From: an uncultured Collinsella sp.
GTDB lineage: Bacteria; Actinomycetota; Coriobacteriia; Coriobacteriales; Coriobacteriaceae
DNA: 13,780 nucleotides
Direction of reading: 5' to 3'
Assembly (NCBI GenBank): GCA_900555765.1
Contig: USMA01000007.1
Span: forward strand, 1-13,780
Shown here: piece by piece, positions 5,846-12,742 of the stretch
Layout of the letters: the number at the start of each line of letters is the position of its first letter
Numbering within the stretch: position 1 is the stretch's first letter
Translations under genes and position numbers: made by a program
Notes under the pieces: model-generated
The model's input: only the letters and a program-made list of their open reading frames with translations
Database searches by the model: none
What the model was told of the DNA's origin: nothing

Positions 5846-6949
5846 ATGAGCGACAGCAAGCATGTGACGTACGAGGACGCCGGCGTCGATACCGCCGAGG
5901 GTGGCCGCGCCGTCGACGCTATTAAGCAAATGGTTAAGGACACCAACCGTCCCGAGGTCATCGGCGGTATCGGTGGCTTTGGTGGCTTATTCTCGGCCGC
6001 CGCGCTTAAGGATATGGAAGACCCGATTCTGATTAGCGGTACCGACGGCGTGGGCACCAACCTCGTGCTCGCCCAGATCATGGACCGTCACGAGACGGTG
6101 GGCCAGGACCTGGTCGCTATGTGCGTCAACGACATTCTGGCTTCGGGCGCCGAGCCGCTGTTCTTCCTGGACTACGTTGCCATCGGTCACATCGAGGCCG
6201 GGCACATGGCAAAGATCATCAAGGGTGTGGCCGACGGCTGCAAGCTCGCGGGCTGCGCGCTCGTGGGCGGCGAGATGGCCGAGCACCCCGGCGTCATGGC
6301 GCCTGTCGACTACGACCTCGCCGGATTTACCGTGGGTGTCGTCGACCGTCCCAAGATGCTCGACCCCGCAAACGTCCGCCCGGGCGATGTGATCCTGGGT
6401 TTGCCTTCCACCGGCGTGCACTCCAACGGCTACTCGCTCGTGCGCAAGGTCATCGGCGTCGACGGCATTAAGCCGGGCACGTCCGAGGCCGCCGCTAAGG
6501 CCGAGGAGCTGAGCCGTCCGCTCGAGGAGCTTGGCGGCGCATCGCTGGCAGACGCCCTGTTGGCCCCCACGCGCATCTATGTCAAGCCGATTCTGGAGCT
6601 GCTGCGCGGCGGCGCCAACGTGCACGCTATCGCCCACATCACCGGTGGCGGCATCACCGAGAACCTCAACCGCGCGCTCGCCGACGACGTCGACGCCGTG
6701 GTCACCCGCAACGGCGCCGAGATGGGCTGGGACGTTCCGCCCGTCATCACCTACGTGTCGCGCCAGGCCGAGCTCGCGCCCAACGAGGCATGCAAGACCT
6801 TCAACATGGGCGTTGGCCTGTGCCTGATCGTCGCCCCCGAGGACGAGGCCGCGGTTACCGAGGCCCTGATTGCGCTGGGCGAGAAGCCGTTCCGCGTGGG
6901 TGAGTGCGTCGAGGGTTCCGGTAAGGTCGTGTACTCCGATGAGCGCTAA
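5846..6949 (+). CDS. purM: Phosphoribosylformylglycinamidine cyclo-ligase PurM (AIR synthetase)
   Basis: PurM closes the imidazole ring: FGAM plus ATP gives AIR, the fifth step of IMP synthesis. The 367-residue product is close to the usual length. Visible motifs are YEDAGVD (9-15), SGTDGVGT (64-71), CVNDI (93-97), GGEMAEHPG (141-149), STGVHSNGYSLVRK (188-201) and ITGGGITENL (265-274). Two common positions differ: Asn72 stands where many PurM have Lys after TDGVGT, and GGEMAEHPG replaces the common GGE(T/S)AEMPG. The ATG at 5846 follows a strong AGAGGAAGG site by 5 nt. The gene lies 157 nt after purF and overlaps the start of purN by 11 nt, which suggests translational coupling with purN. Confidence 0.95.
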   Translation: MSDSKHVTYEDAGVDTAEGGRAVDAIKQMVKDTNRPEVIGGIGGFGGLFSAAALKDMEDPILISGTDGVGTNLVLAQIMDRHETVGQDLVAMCVNDILASGAEPLFFLDYVAIGHIEAGHMAKIIKGVADGCKLAGCALVGGEMAEHPGVMAPVDYDLAGFTVGVVDRPKMLDPANVRPGDVILGLPSTGVHSNGYSLVRKVIGVDGIKPGTSEAAAKAEELSRPLEELGGASLADALLAPTRIYVKPILELLRGGANVHAIAHITGGGITENLNRALADDVDAVVTRNGAEMGWDVPPVITYVSRQAELAPNEACKTFNMGVGLCLIVAPEDEAAVTEALIALGEKPFRVGECVEGSGKVVYSDER

Positions 6950-7640
6950 CGAGCAGATGGCTGCCGCCGAGGGCCTGGACTTTGTGCCCTATACCCGTCC
7001 GACCGGCACCGATACGGCCGAGCCGCTCAAGATCGGTGTGCTCATCAGCGGTTCGGGTACCAACCTGCAAGCGCTGATCGATCTGATCGCTGCCGGCAAG
7101 CTCAACGCTTCGATTGAGCTTGTGGTGTCGAGCCGTCCTTCGGCTAAGGGTTTGCAGCGCGCTGAGCGCGCGGGCATCCAGACGCTCACACTGTCCAAGG
7201 ATGTCTATGCCGACCCTATTGCCGCCGACGAGATCATCGCGCACGAGCTTCTCGAGCGCGGCTGCGAGTATGTGGTCATGGCCGGCTACATGCGCATGGT
7301 GCACACGCCGCTGCTGGCGGCGTTTCCCAACCGCGTGGTCAACTTGCATCCGGCGCTGCTGCCGAGCTTTACCGGTGCGCATGCGATTGACGACGCCTTT
7401 GCGCGCGGCGTCAAGGTAACTGGCGTGACCGTGCATTTTGCCAACGAGATCTACGACAACGGTCCCATCATCGCCCAGCGCGCGCTGGCTGTCGAGGAAG
7501 GTTGGGATGTCGACACGCTCGAGGAGCACATCCACGCGATTGAGCACGTGCTGTATCCCGAGGTTGTTCAGATGCTCGCCGACGGCCGTGTCCACGTGCT
7601 GGAGAGCGGCAAGGTCGCAATTGATGCACCCCGCGGCTAG
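6939..7640 (+). CDS. purN: Phosphoribosylglycinamide formyltransferase PurN
   Basis: PurN transfers a formyl group from 10-formyl-tetrahydrofolate to GAR, giving FGAR (third step of IMP synthesis). Residue numbers are for the 233-residue form. The core begins at KIGVLISGSGTNLQALID (31-48). The catalytic Asn and His are in VNLHPALLPSF (Asn135, His137), and the catalytic Asp is Asp173 in EIYDNGPII. The first 30 residues are an extra N-terminal stretch compared with the minimal family. ATG 6939 overlaps the purM stop region, consistent with coupling. ATG 6957, 8 nt past the purM stop, is the alternative start and would also include the whole domain. A terminator follows 33 nt downstream. Confidence 0.94.
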   Translation: MSANEQMAAAEGLDFVPYTRPTGTDTAEPLKIGVLISGSGTNLQALIDLIAAGKLNASIELVVSSRPSAKGLQRAERAGIQTLTLSKDVYADPIAADEIIAHELLERGCEYVVMAGYMRMVHTPLLAAFPNRVVNLHPALLPSFTGAHAIDDAFARGVKVTGVTVHFANEIYDNGPIIAQRALAVEEGWDVDTLEEHIHAIEHVLYPEVVQMLADGRVHVLESGKVAIDAPRG

Positions 7641-7672
7641 CGGTGCACAGTACAATTTAGCCGAGTAGTCAG

Positions 7673-7715
7673 GGTGGTCATTGGCGCCAAGGCGCGCGTG
7701 GCCACCTTTTGTTTT
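7673..7715 (+). terminator. Intrinsic terminator of the purFMN cluster
   Basis: GGTGGTCAT (7673-7681) pairs with GTGGCCACC (7698-7706), 9 bp with two wobble pairs. The loop contains its own GC-rich GGCGCC sequence. TTTTGTTTT follows at 7707-7715. A TACAAT at 7651-7656 just upstream could be a promoter, in which case the hairpin might instead attenuate the PTS gene; termination of purN is the simpler reading. Confidence 0.8.
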
Positions 7716-7718
7716 AGG

Positions 7719-7750
7719 TAGTCATCGGGGACGTTCTTTAACGACTGGTC
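7719..7750. repeat. GGGAC-family intergenic repeat, copy 1
   Basis: TAGTCATCGGGGAC (7719-7732) matches, with one mismatch, the reverse complement of 10234-10247. It continues into a small CGTT-CTTT-AACG hairpin (7732-7743). The shared core in two different gaps, in opposite orientation, indicates a dispersed repeat rather than a gene-specific signal. Confidence 0.5.
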
Positions 7751-7792
7751 ATTCAAGCACGTCGCAGGTGACTAGGTGAGAGAGGTGAGCGC

Positions 7793-8257
7793 ATGGCGGA
7801 TAACGAAGCGCTGTTTACGCCTGAGCTGGTGTTTTTTGATTGGGAGTGTGCAACGCCGGATGAGGTGTTTGCGCGGCTCGAGGGCGAGCTTGCACCACGT
7901 GGCTACATTGCGTCCGGTTGGCTCGACGCCGTTCGCACGCGCGAGGATGCCTATCCCACGGGTCTTGCCATGCCGGCGGCAAACATTGCCATTCCGCATA
8001 CCGATCCGGGATTTGTGGCCAAGCCCTATATCGCGGTGGTGAAGCCCGCCGCGCCCGTGACATTTAACGCTATGGCTGGCATGGGCGCTCCGGTGCCGGC
8101 GCAGATCGTCATCAATCTGGGCATCGCCGAGCCGGGCGGTCAGGTCGAGGCCCTGCAGGCGCTCATGAACATCTTTATGGACGCCGATGCCGCAGCCGAC
8201 GTGCTCGGCCAGACCACGCCCCAGGGCATGGTCGACGCCATCCGCTGTCACTTCTAA
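7793..8257 (+). CDS. PTS sugar transporter subunit IIA (fructose/galactitol type)
   Basis: IIA proteins are cytoplasmic phosphocarriers that take phosphate from HPr and pass it to a IIB protein during sugar uptake. The 154-residue product is about one EIIA type-2 domain long. The active-site His is His69 in NIAIPHTDP (64-72). The PVTFNAMAGMGAPVPAQIVINLGI segment (88-111) and the following QVEALQALMNIF (117-128) fit the GatA-like branch. ATG 7793 follows GAGAGGTGAG. No IIB, IIC or sugar-enzyme gene lies next to it, so it is an orphan. It could serve a transporter encoded elsewhere or act as a regulatory phosphoacceptor (inference). The family call is good and the sugar cannot be named. Confidence 0.85.
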   Translation: MADNEALFTPELVFFDWECATPDEVFARLEGELAPRGYIASGWLDAVRTREDAYPTGLAMPAANIAIPHTDPGFVAKPYIAVVKPAAPVTFNAMAGMGAPVPAQIVINLGIAEPGGQVEALQALMNIFMDADAAADVLGQTTPQGMVDAIRCHF

Positions 8258-8278
8258 GGTGGGGCTGAGCCGGCGCTT

Positions 8279-8360
8279 GGGGACTGTCCCTAACTGCCGG
8301 CTGCCAGAGCTGTCCCCTTTGCACCAAAATGGTGCAGATTAACCTGTCCCCAATGCACCA
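8279..8360. repeat. GGGAC/GTCCC repeat cluster, copies 2-4
   Basis: GGGAC-T-GTCCC (8280-8290) is a perfect short palindrome. A 17-nt imperfect direct repeat follows: CTGTCCCCTTTGCACCA (8310-8326) and CTGTCCCCAATGCACCA (8344-8360), differing at two bases. Between them, TTTGCACCA-AAA-TGGTGCAGA (8318-8338) folds into a hairpin. CTGTCCCCAATG also occurs exactly at 10232-10243. The layout resembles clustered REP-type palindromic elements. Confidence 0.6.
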
Positions 8361-8383
8361 AGCGTGCCGCGGGGGCTGCGTTG

Positions 8384-8392
8384 TGACACAAT
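8384..8392 (+). promoter_or_regulatory. Possible extended -10 promoter of the foldase gene
   Basis: TGACACAAT has a TG-N extension before a CACAAT box, with no clear -35. It overlaps a TTGTG-A-CACAA dyad (8381-8391) that could be a repressor site. Transcription would start about 30 nt ahead of the ATG at 8428. Confidence 0.35.
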
Positions 8393-8427
8393 GGCGTTTG
8401 TTCGATTCGTGATGCGAAAGGCCAACT

Positions 8428-9648
8428 ATGGCAAACAAGAAAAAGAACTCCGAGGCCGCGCCGACGCCCGAGCAGCAGGCTCGCGCTGCCTCCAGCTCTC
8501 GTAAGAAGCAGCGCAAGACGTACGTGTCTAAGACCGTCAAGATCGTTCTGGTGGTCATCGGCGTGCTGGCGATGCTGCTTTCCGTCTCGGCCATGGCGTG
8601 CTCCGGCCTTATGTCGCAGGCAGAGGACACCTCGGGCTACAAGCTGACCGGCGGTGTTGCTGCACCTATCAACGGCACCAACCTCTCCGAGGACACCGTG
8701 ACCAAGCAGATCATGAGCATGCGTACGTCCTACGGCTACACCAAGGACAAGGACTGGGCGCAGTACCTGGTCGACAACGACCTCACGCCCAAGAAGTATC
8801 GCAAGCAGCTCATTGACTCCTACACGCAGCAGATTCTGCTTCAGCAAGCGCAGAAGGAAAACGGCGTGACCGTCTCGGACGAGGAGGTCGAGAAGGCCTG
8901 GAAGGACGCCTGCAAGAGTGCCGGCGGCGCCAAGGCCTTTAAGAAGACGCTTAAGACCTACGGCTATACCGAGGACACCTACAAGGACTCGCTCAAGGAG
9001 AGCCTGGCGCAGCAGAAACTCAAGGATGCGGTAGCGCCTACAAGCAAGCCCAAGGACAGCGAGATTGTCGATTACATCAACGAGAACCTGTCCAACTACA
9101 ATGACGCCCGTCGCTCGTCGAATATTCTGATCAAGGTCGATTCCGACGCCTCCAACGAGGACAAGGCCGCCGCCAAGGCCAAGGCACAGGAGTGCCTGGA
9201 CAAGATCAACTCCGGCGAGCTGAGCTTTGAGGACGCCGTAAAGCAGTACTCCGACGATACCGGCTCCAAGGATAAGAAGGGCGATGTGGGCTGGGACAAG
9301 CTCACCACCTTCGTCGACAGCTACCAGGCGGCACTCGAGGGCCTCAACAAGGGCGATGTGAGCGATGTCGTCGAGTCGACCTATGGTTACCACATCATCA
9401 AGTGCACCGACTACTTCCATGTCGATAATCAGGTCGATGACATTAAGCAGGTGCCCAAGGACATCAAGAAGTACGTCTCCAACGTGGTGAAGACGCAGGC
9501 GGCAAGCACCGCGTACAGCGAGTGGCTGGAGCAGTACAAGAAAGACGCCGACATCACCGTTAACCCCATGCCCAAGGACGTACCCTATAACGTGAGCCTG
9601 AAGGGCGTCACCAAGAGTTCGACTGACGATTCGTCGACGACTGAGTAA
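8428..9648 (+). CDS. Membrane-anchored parvulin-type peptidyl-prolyl isomerase (PrsA/SurA-like foldase)
   Basis: PrsA/SurA-like proteins help exported proteins fold outside the membrane. The 406-residue product has a basic cytoplasmic N-terminus (1-35), one hydrophobic anchor (about 36-58), a helical SurA-N-like chaperone region (about 85-205) and a rotamase domain (about 229-327). The latter contains SGELSFEDAVKQYSDD (262-277), KKGDVGW (283-289) and STYGYHIIK (317-325). The usual N-terminal rotamase His of the HIL motif is Asn232 here (RRSSNILI), while His322 is retained. Cys58 follows the anchor, but AMAC is a poor lipobox, so a lipoprotein is doubtful. ATG 8428 follows AAAGG by 6 nt. The yqeY-like gene follows after 54 nt. 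Whether the rotamase domain is active is uncertain. Confidence 0.85.
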   Translation: MANKKKNSEAAPTPEQQARAASSSRKKQRKTYVSKTVKIVLVVIGVLAMLLSVSAMACSGLMSQAEDTSGYKLTGGVAAPINGTNLSEDTVTKQIMSMRTSYGYTKDKDWAQYLVDNDLTPKKYRKQLIDSYTQQILLQQAQKENGVTVSDEEVEKAWKDACKSAGGAKAFKKTLKTYGYTEDTYKDSLKESLAQQKLKDAVAPTSKPKDSEIVDYINENLSNYNDARRSSNILIKVDSDASNEDKAAAKAKAQECLDKINSGELSFEDAVKQYSDDTGSKDKKGDVGWDKLTTFVDSYQAALEGLNKGDVSDVVESTYGYHIIKCTDYFHVDNQVDDIKQVPKDIKKYVSNVVKTQAASTAYSEWLEQYKKDADITVNPMPKDVPYNVSLKGVTKSSTDDSSTTE

Positions 9649-9653
9649 TCATG

Positions 9654-9679
9654 GGGCGGTGCCCGCGCGAGTGCCGCCC
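9654..9679 (+). other. Hairpin between the foldase and yqeY genes
   Basis: GGGCGG (9654-9659) pairs with CCGCCC (9674-9679), with wobble pairs extending inward. There is no T-run, so it is unlikely to be a strong terminator; it may protect or separate the two cistrons. Confidence 0.35.
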
Positions 9680-9702
9680 ACGCTATTGAGGAGGATTTGC
9701 AG

Positions 9703-10146
9703 ATGACCAACGAAGAGCTGCAGAAGGAAATGATCGCGGCCATGAAGGCTAAGGACAAGGTTCGCCTGTCCATCATTCGCCAGGTCAAGGCCGAGGTGAA
9801 GAATATTGAGGTCAACGAGCGCCGCGATGTGACCGAGGAAGACGTCAACAGCATGATCAAGCGTCTGATTAAGCAGACGAGCGAGACGCTGGAGATGTCC
9901 ATCAAGGCCGGCACCGACCAAGAGCGTACTGACAACCTGACCGAGCAGGTCAAGATTCTGGAGAGCCTGCTGCCTGCGCAGGTTTCGGGCGAGGAGCTCG
10001 AGGCCCTGATCGAGCAGGTCATCGCCGAGCTGGGCGCTACGTCCAAGAAGCAGATGGGCCAGGTTATGGGTGCACTCGGCAAGGCCACCGGCGGCAACTT
10101 CGACAAGCCGGCAGCAGCAAAGATCGTCGGAGCGAAATTGGCGTAA
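9703..10146 (+). CDS. GatB/YqeY domain-containing protein
   Basis: The YqeY family is a small cytoplasmic helical protein related to the tail of GatB, the tRNA-dependent amidotransferase subunit; its stand-alone role is not established. The 147-residue product spans the whole domain: MIAAMKAKDKVRLSIIRQV (9-27), a long central helical part with IKRLIKQTSETL, LLPAQVSGEELEALI, then MGQVMGALGKATGGNFDK near the C-terminus. ATG 9703 follows GAGGAGG (9688-9694) by 8 nt; an upstream in-frame TTG at 9697 is too close to that site. It is probably read together with the foldase gene and ends at the hairpin terminator at 10177. Confidence 0.9.
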   Translation: MTNEELQKEMIAAMKAKDKVRLSIIRQVKAEVKNIEVNERRDVTEEDVNSMIKRLIKQTSETLEMSIKAGTDQERTDNLTEQVKILESLLPAQVSGEELEALIEQVIAELGATSKKQMGQVMGALGKATGGNFDKPAAAKIVGAKLA

Positions 10147-10176
10147 GTGCCGGCCGACACATAGCTGATGTCGAGG

Positions 10177-10207
10177 GGGGCGTGACCATAGCGGTCGCGC
10201 CCCGTTT
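10177..10207 (+). terminator. Likely terminator after the yqeY-like gene
   Basis: GGGGCGTGACC (10177-10187) pairs over 11 bp (one wobble) with GGTCGCGCCCC (10193-10203) around the loop ATAGC. Only GTTTG follows, so the T-run is weak although the stem is strong. Confidence 0.6.
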
Positions 10208-10231
10208 GCTGGGCTGGGTACTCATTTAAGT

Positions 10232-10247
10232 CTGTCCCCAATGACTA
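10232..10247. repeat. GGGAC/GTCCC repeat, copy 5
   Basis: CTGTCCCCAATG (10232-10243) is identical to 8344-8355. The reverse complement of GTCCCCAATGACTA (10234-10247) matches 7719-7732 with one mismatch. It sits in the gap between the yqeY terminator and the amino-acid importer promoter. Confidence 0.55.
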
Positions 10248-10290
10248 GGCGGAAGGTTGCGGGGTCTTTACTGGAATGTAGTGTGGGCTG

Positions 10291-10316
10291 CGGAAACGCG
10301 GTTCTTTCCGTACAAT
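10291..10316 (+). promoter_or_regulatory. Promoter and candidate operator of the amino-acid ABC operon
   Basis: TACAAT (10311-10316) is a good -10 box, with transcription expected near 10323 and the first ATG at 10352. Directly upstream, CGGAAA (10291-10296) and TTTCCG (10305-10310) form a perfect inverted repeat with an 8-nt gap. It fills the -35/spacer region and could be a regulator site. No clear -35 is seen, which would fit an activator-dependent or repressed promoter. Confidence 0.45.
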
Positions 10317-10351
10317 AGTTCAACTCGTGTAAACGCAGGGAAGGGACATTC

Positions 10352-11083
10352 ATGGCAGACATGATCGAGATCAAGCATCTCAACAAGTACTTTGGCGACC
10401 TGCATGTGCTCAAAGATATCAATCTCACCGTCAAGCGCGGCGAGAAGCTCGTAATGATCGGGCCTTCCGGTTCGGGTAAGTCGACGCTGATCCGTTGCGT
10501 CGATTATCTGGAGGAGCCCACGTCGGGCGAGGTCGTCATCGACGGTACGCCGCTCACCAAAAAGAATCACCTGGAGATGGCTCGCAAGTACAGCTCCATG
10601 GTGTTTCAGCAGTTCAACCTGTATCCCAACATGACGGTGCTGGGCAACCTGACGCTCGCGCCCATCAAGCTGCAAAAGAAGAGCAAAGAGGAGGCGACCG
10701 AGATCGCCATCGCCGCGCTCAAGCGCGTCGGCATGGCGCATAAGGCCGGCGAGTATCCGCAGAACCTCTCGGGCGGTCAGCAGCAGCGCATCGCCATCGC
10801 CCGTGCCCTGTGCACCAAGCAGCCCATCATCCTGTTTGACGAGCCGACCTCGGCGCGCGACCCCGAGATGGTCCAGGAGGTTCTGGACGTTATGATTGAG
10901 CTCGCGCAGGAGGACATCACCATGATCTGCGTGACGCACGAGATGGGCTTTGCGCGCCAGGTGGCCGACCGCGTCATCTTTATGGAGGACGGCCGCATTC
11001 TGGAGGAGGGCACGCCCGAGCACTTCTTCGATAACCCCGAGAACCCGCGCTGCCGCGAGTTCCTGTCCAAGATTTTGCACTAG
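10352..11083 (+). CDS. Polar amino-acid ABC transporter ATPase (GlnQ type)
   Basis: This is the cytoplasmic ATPase that powers the importer encoded by the next three genes. The 243-residue product is full length for the family. Visible motifs are Walker [10 protein letters not shown] (37-45), the Q-loop at Gln86-Gln87 ([12 protein letters not shown]), signature LSGGQQQR (139-146), Walker B IILFDE (159-164) and the H-loop His196 (CVTHEMG). The D-loop reads SARD, with Arg169 where GlnQ-type proteins normally have Leu (SALD). ATG 10352 follows AAGGGA by 5 nt. The binding-protein gene begins 8 nt after the stop, so the operon is tight. The family is certain; the substrate is an amino acid by context. 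Confidence 0.94.
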   Translation: MADMIEIKHLNKYFGDLHVLKDINLTVKRGEKLVMIGPSGSGKSTLIRCVDYLEEPTSGEVVIDGTPLTKKNHLEMARKYSSMVFQQFNLYPNMTVLGNLTLAPIKLQKKSKEEATEIAIAALKRVGMAHKAGEYPQNLSGGQQQRIAIARALCTKQPIILFDEPTSARDPEMVQEVLDVMIELAQEDITMICVTHEMGFARQVADRVIFMEDGRILEEGTPEHFFDNPENPRCREFLSKILH

Positions 11084-11091
11084 GCGCGGTG

Positions 11092-11967
11092 ATGGACATG
11101 ACGGATATGACGAGGGCGGCCGTGTCGCGCCGTCACTTTTTGCAGCTGGCGGGCGCCGGCATGCTCGCGCTGACGGGGACCGCGCTTACCGGTTGCGGCA
11201 ACTCCACCAGCGGTGAGGGCTCTGACAAGGGGTCCAAGCTTGCGGCCATTAAGTCGCGTGGCCATCTGAATGCCGGCGTTAAGAAGGATGTTCCCGGCTA
11301 CGGCTATTACGACACCGCCAAGGACCGCTTTGAGGGCATGGAAGTCGATTTGTGCTACCAGATTGCCGCTGCCGTCTTTGGCGTGAGCTACAAGGAGGCC
11401 CGCGCCAAAGAGCTTGTCGAGTTTACCGACGTAACGCCCAAGACGCGCGGCCCGCTGATCGACAACGGCCAACTTGACGTGGTCGCGGCGACCTACACCA
11501 TCACCGGCGAGCGCAAGAAGAGCTGGGATTTCTCGACGCCGTACCGCACCGACTACGTGGGACTCATGGTCAAGAAGCGTTCGGGCTTTACTTCGATTGA
11601 GGATCTGGACGGCAAGGTCATTGGCGTGAGCCAGGGTGCTACCACGCAGGGCCTGATCGAGCAGATGATCAAGGCCAACGGCTTTAGCTGCAAGCCCGAG
11701 TTTAGGGCCTTTAGCGGCTACCCCATCATCAAGAGTTCGCTCGACGCCGGCAATATCGCCGTCTTTGCCATGGACCGCTCCACGCTGGCCGGTTACATGA
11801 ACGAGACCGTTGAGTTGCTGCAGCCCGAGGTTAAGTTTGGCGAGCAGGGCTACGGCGTGGCGACCAAGAAGGGCTGCGACCTTTCGGCCGTGGTCGATCA
11901 GGTGATTTGCGATCGCCTGGCCGACGGCTGGCTCGACCAAGAGGTCAAGACCTGGGGTCTTGTATAG
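11092..11967 (+). CDS. Amino-acid ABC transporter substrate-binding lipoprotein, Tat-type signal
   Basis: This family 3 solute-binding protein captures the amino acid outside the membrane. The 291-residue product starts with a twin-arginine signal, SRRHFLQ (12-18), a hydrophobic stretch and the lipobox LTGC, giving lipidated Cys35. This indicates folded export by Tat and membrane anchoring. The mature domain has LNAGVKKDVPGYGY (59-72) and FEGMEVDLC (80-88), the ligand-carboxylate Arg141 in TITGERK, DFSTPY (146-151), DLDGKVIGVSQGATTQ (171-186) and the amine-binding Asp228 (VFAMDRS). GVKxDVPGxG is typical of glutamate/aspartate-like binders, but glutamine is also possible. ATG 11092 is chosen over GTG 11089 and ATG 11098 on spacing to a weak AGG site. 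The first permease gene follows after 25 nt. Confidence 0.9.
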   Translation: MDMTDMTRAAVSRRHFLQLAGAGMLALTGTALTGCGNSTSGEGSDKGSKLAAIKSRGHLNAGVKKDVPGYGYYDTAKDRFEGMEVDLCYQIAAAVFGVSYKEARAKELVEFTDVTPKTRGPLIDNGQLDVVAATYTITGERKKSWDFSTPYRTDYVGLMVKKRSGFTSIEDLDGKVIGVSQGATTQGLIEQMIKANGFSCKPEFRAFSGYPIIKSSLDAGNIAVFAMDRSTLAGYMNETVELLQPEVKFGEQGYGVATKKGCDLSAVVDQVICDRLADGWLDQEVKTWGLV

Positions 11968-11992
11968 GCGCATCGTCCAAGGAAGGAATCAA

Positions 11993-12739
11993 ATGCTCGA
12001 AGGATTATTTGACGCCGACCGTTGGTCGACGACATTTCAAAACATGGGGCCCTTCTGGGAGGGCTTTGGCGTGACGCTGCAAGTGGTCGTTGCCGGTCTG
12101 CTGCTGTCGCTGGTGCTGGGCACGCTGCTGGGCGTGTTCTCTACCACTCGCTCGCGCGTGCTGCGCGCCATAAGCCGCGTGTACGTGGAGTTTTACCAGA
12201 ACACCCCGTTGCCCGTGCAGGTGCTCTTTATGTACATGGCCGGTCCGCAGTTTTTGCAGGCCATAACTGGTGCCGACCAGCCGGTGCGCATCGCGCCGTT
12301 CGTGCTGGGCTTCTTGGGTGTGGGCCTGTATCACGCGGCCTACATTTCGGAGGTCATCCGCACTGGTATCGAGGCGGTTCCGCGCGGTCAGATGGAGGCG
12401 GCCCAGAGCCAGGGCTTCACCCGTGCGCAGGCATACTGGTACATCGTGCTGCCCCAGACATTCAAGATCATTTTGCCGCCGCTGTGTAACCAGGCGCTCA
12501 ACCTGGTCAAGAACACGTCGGTGTTGGCGCTTGTGGCCGGCGGCGACCTTATGTACCGTTCCGACAACTTTGTGAGTCTGTACGGCTACCTGCAGGGGTA
12601 CATCGTCTGCTGCCTTATGTACTTCATCATCTGCTTTCCGCTCGCCATGCTGGTGCAGTGGCTCGAGCGCCGCTCCAAGGAGCGTCCGCGCGGCGTGAGC
12701 CTGGCCGAGCTGGGGCTCGACAACGTAGAGGAGGCCTAG
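11993..12739 (+). CDS. Amino-acid ABC transporter permease (His/Glu/Gln type), first subunit
   Basis: This membrane subunit of a polar amino-acid importer has 248 residues. Hydrophobic segments lie at about 24-50, 73-92, 101-124, 158-183 and 199-223. The family signature FYQNTPLPVQVLF (67-79) and the EAA loop that docks the ATPase, VPRGQMEAAQSQGFTRAQAY (129-148) ending in VLPQTFK, are clear. The Met at 11993 follows AAGGAAGGA by 5 nt; the frame is open further upstream into the binding-protein gene but without a better site. The C-terminal tail (224-248) is charged and cytoplasmic. The second permease gene starts 3 nt after the stop, so the two are probably made in balanced amounts as a heterodimer. 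Confidence 0.94.
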   Translation: MLEGLFDADRWSTTFQNMGPFWEGFGVTLQVVVAGLLLSLVLGTLLGVFSTTRSRVLRAISRVYVEFYQNTPLPVQVLFMYMAGPQFLQAITGADQPVRIAPFVLGFLGVGLYHAAYISEVIRTGIEAVPRGQMEAAQSQGFTRAQAYWYIVLPQTFKIILPPLCNQALNLVKNTSVLALVAGGDLMYRSDNFVSLYGYLQGYIVCCLMYFIICFPLAMLVQWLERRSKERPRGVSLAELGLDNVEEA

Positions 12740-12742
12740 CGC

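Noticed and set aside
8599..8601. Lipoprotein cleavage at Cys58 of the foldase
   Set aside because: AMAC lacks the usual Leu at -3, and the segment fits an uncleaved membrane anchor as well.
8290..9420. Open frame antisense to the foldase gene
   Set aside because: Low-complexity Val/Leu/Gly composition opposite a well-supported gene.
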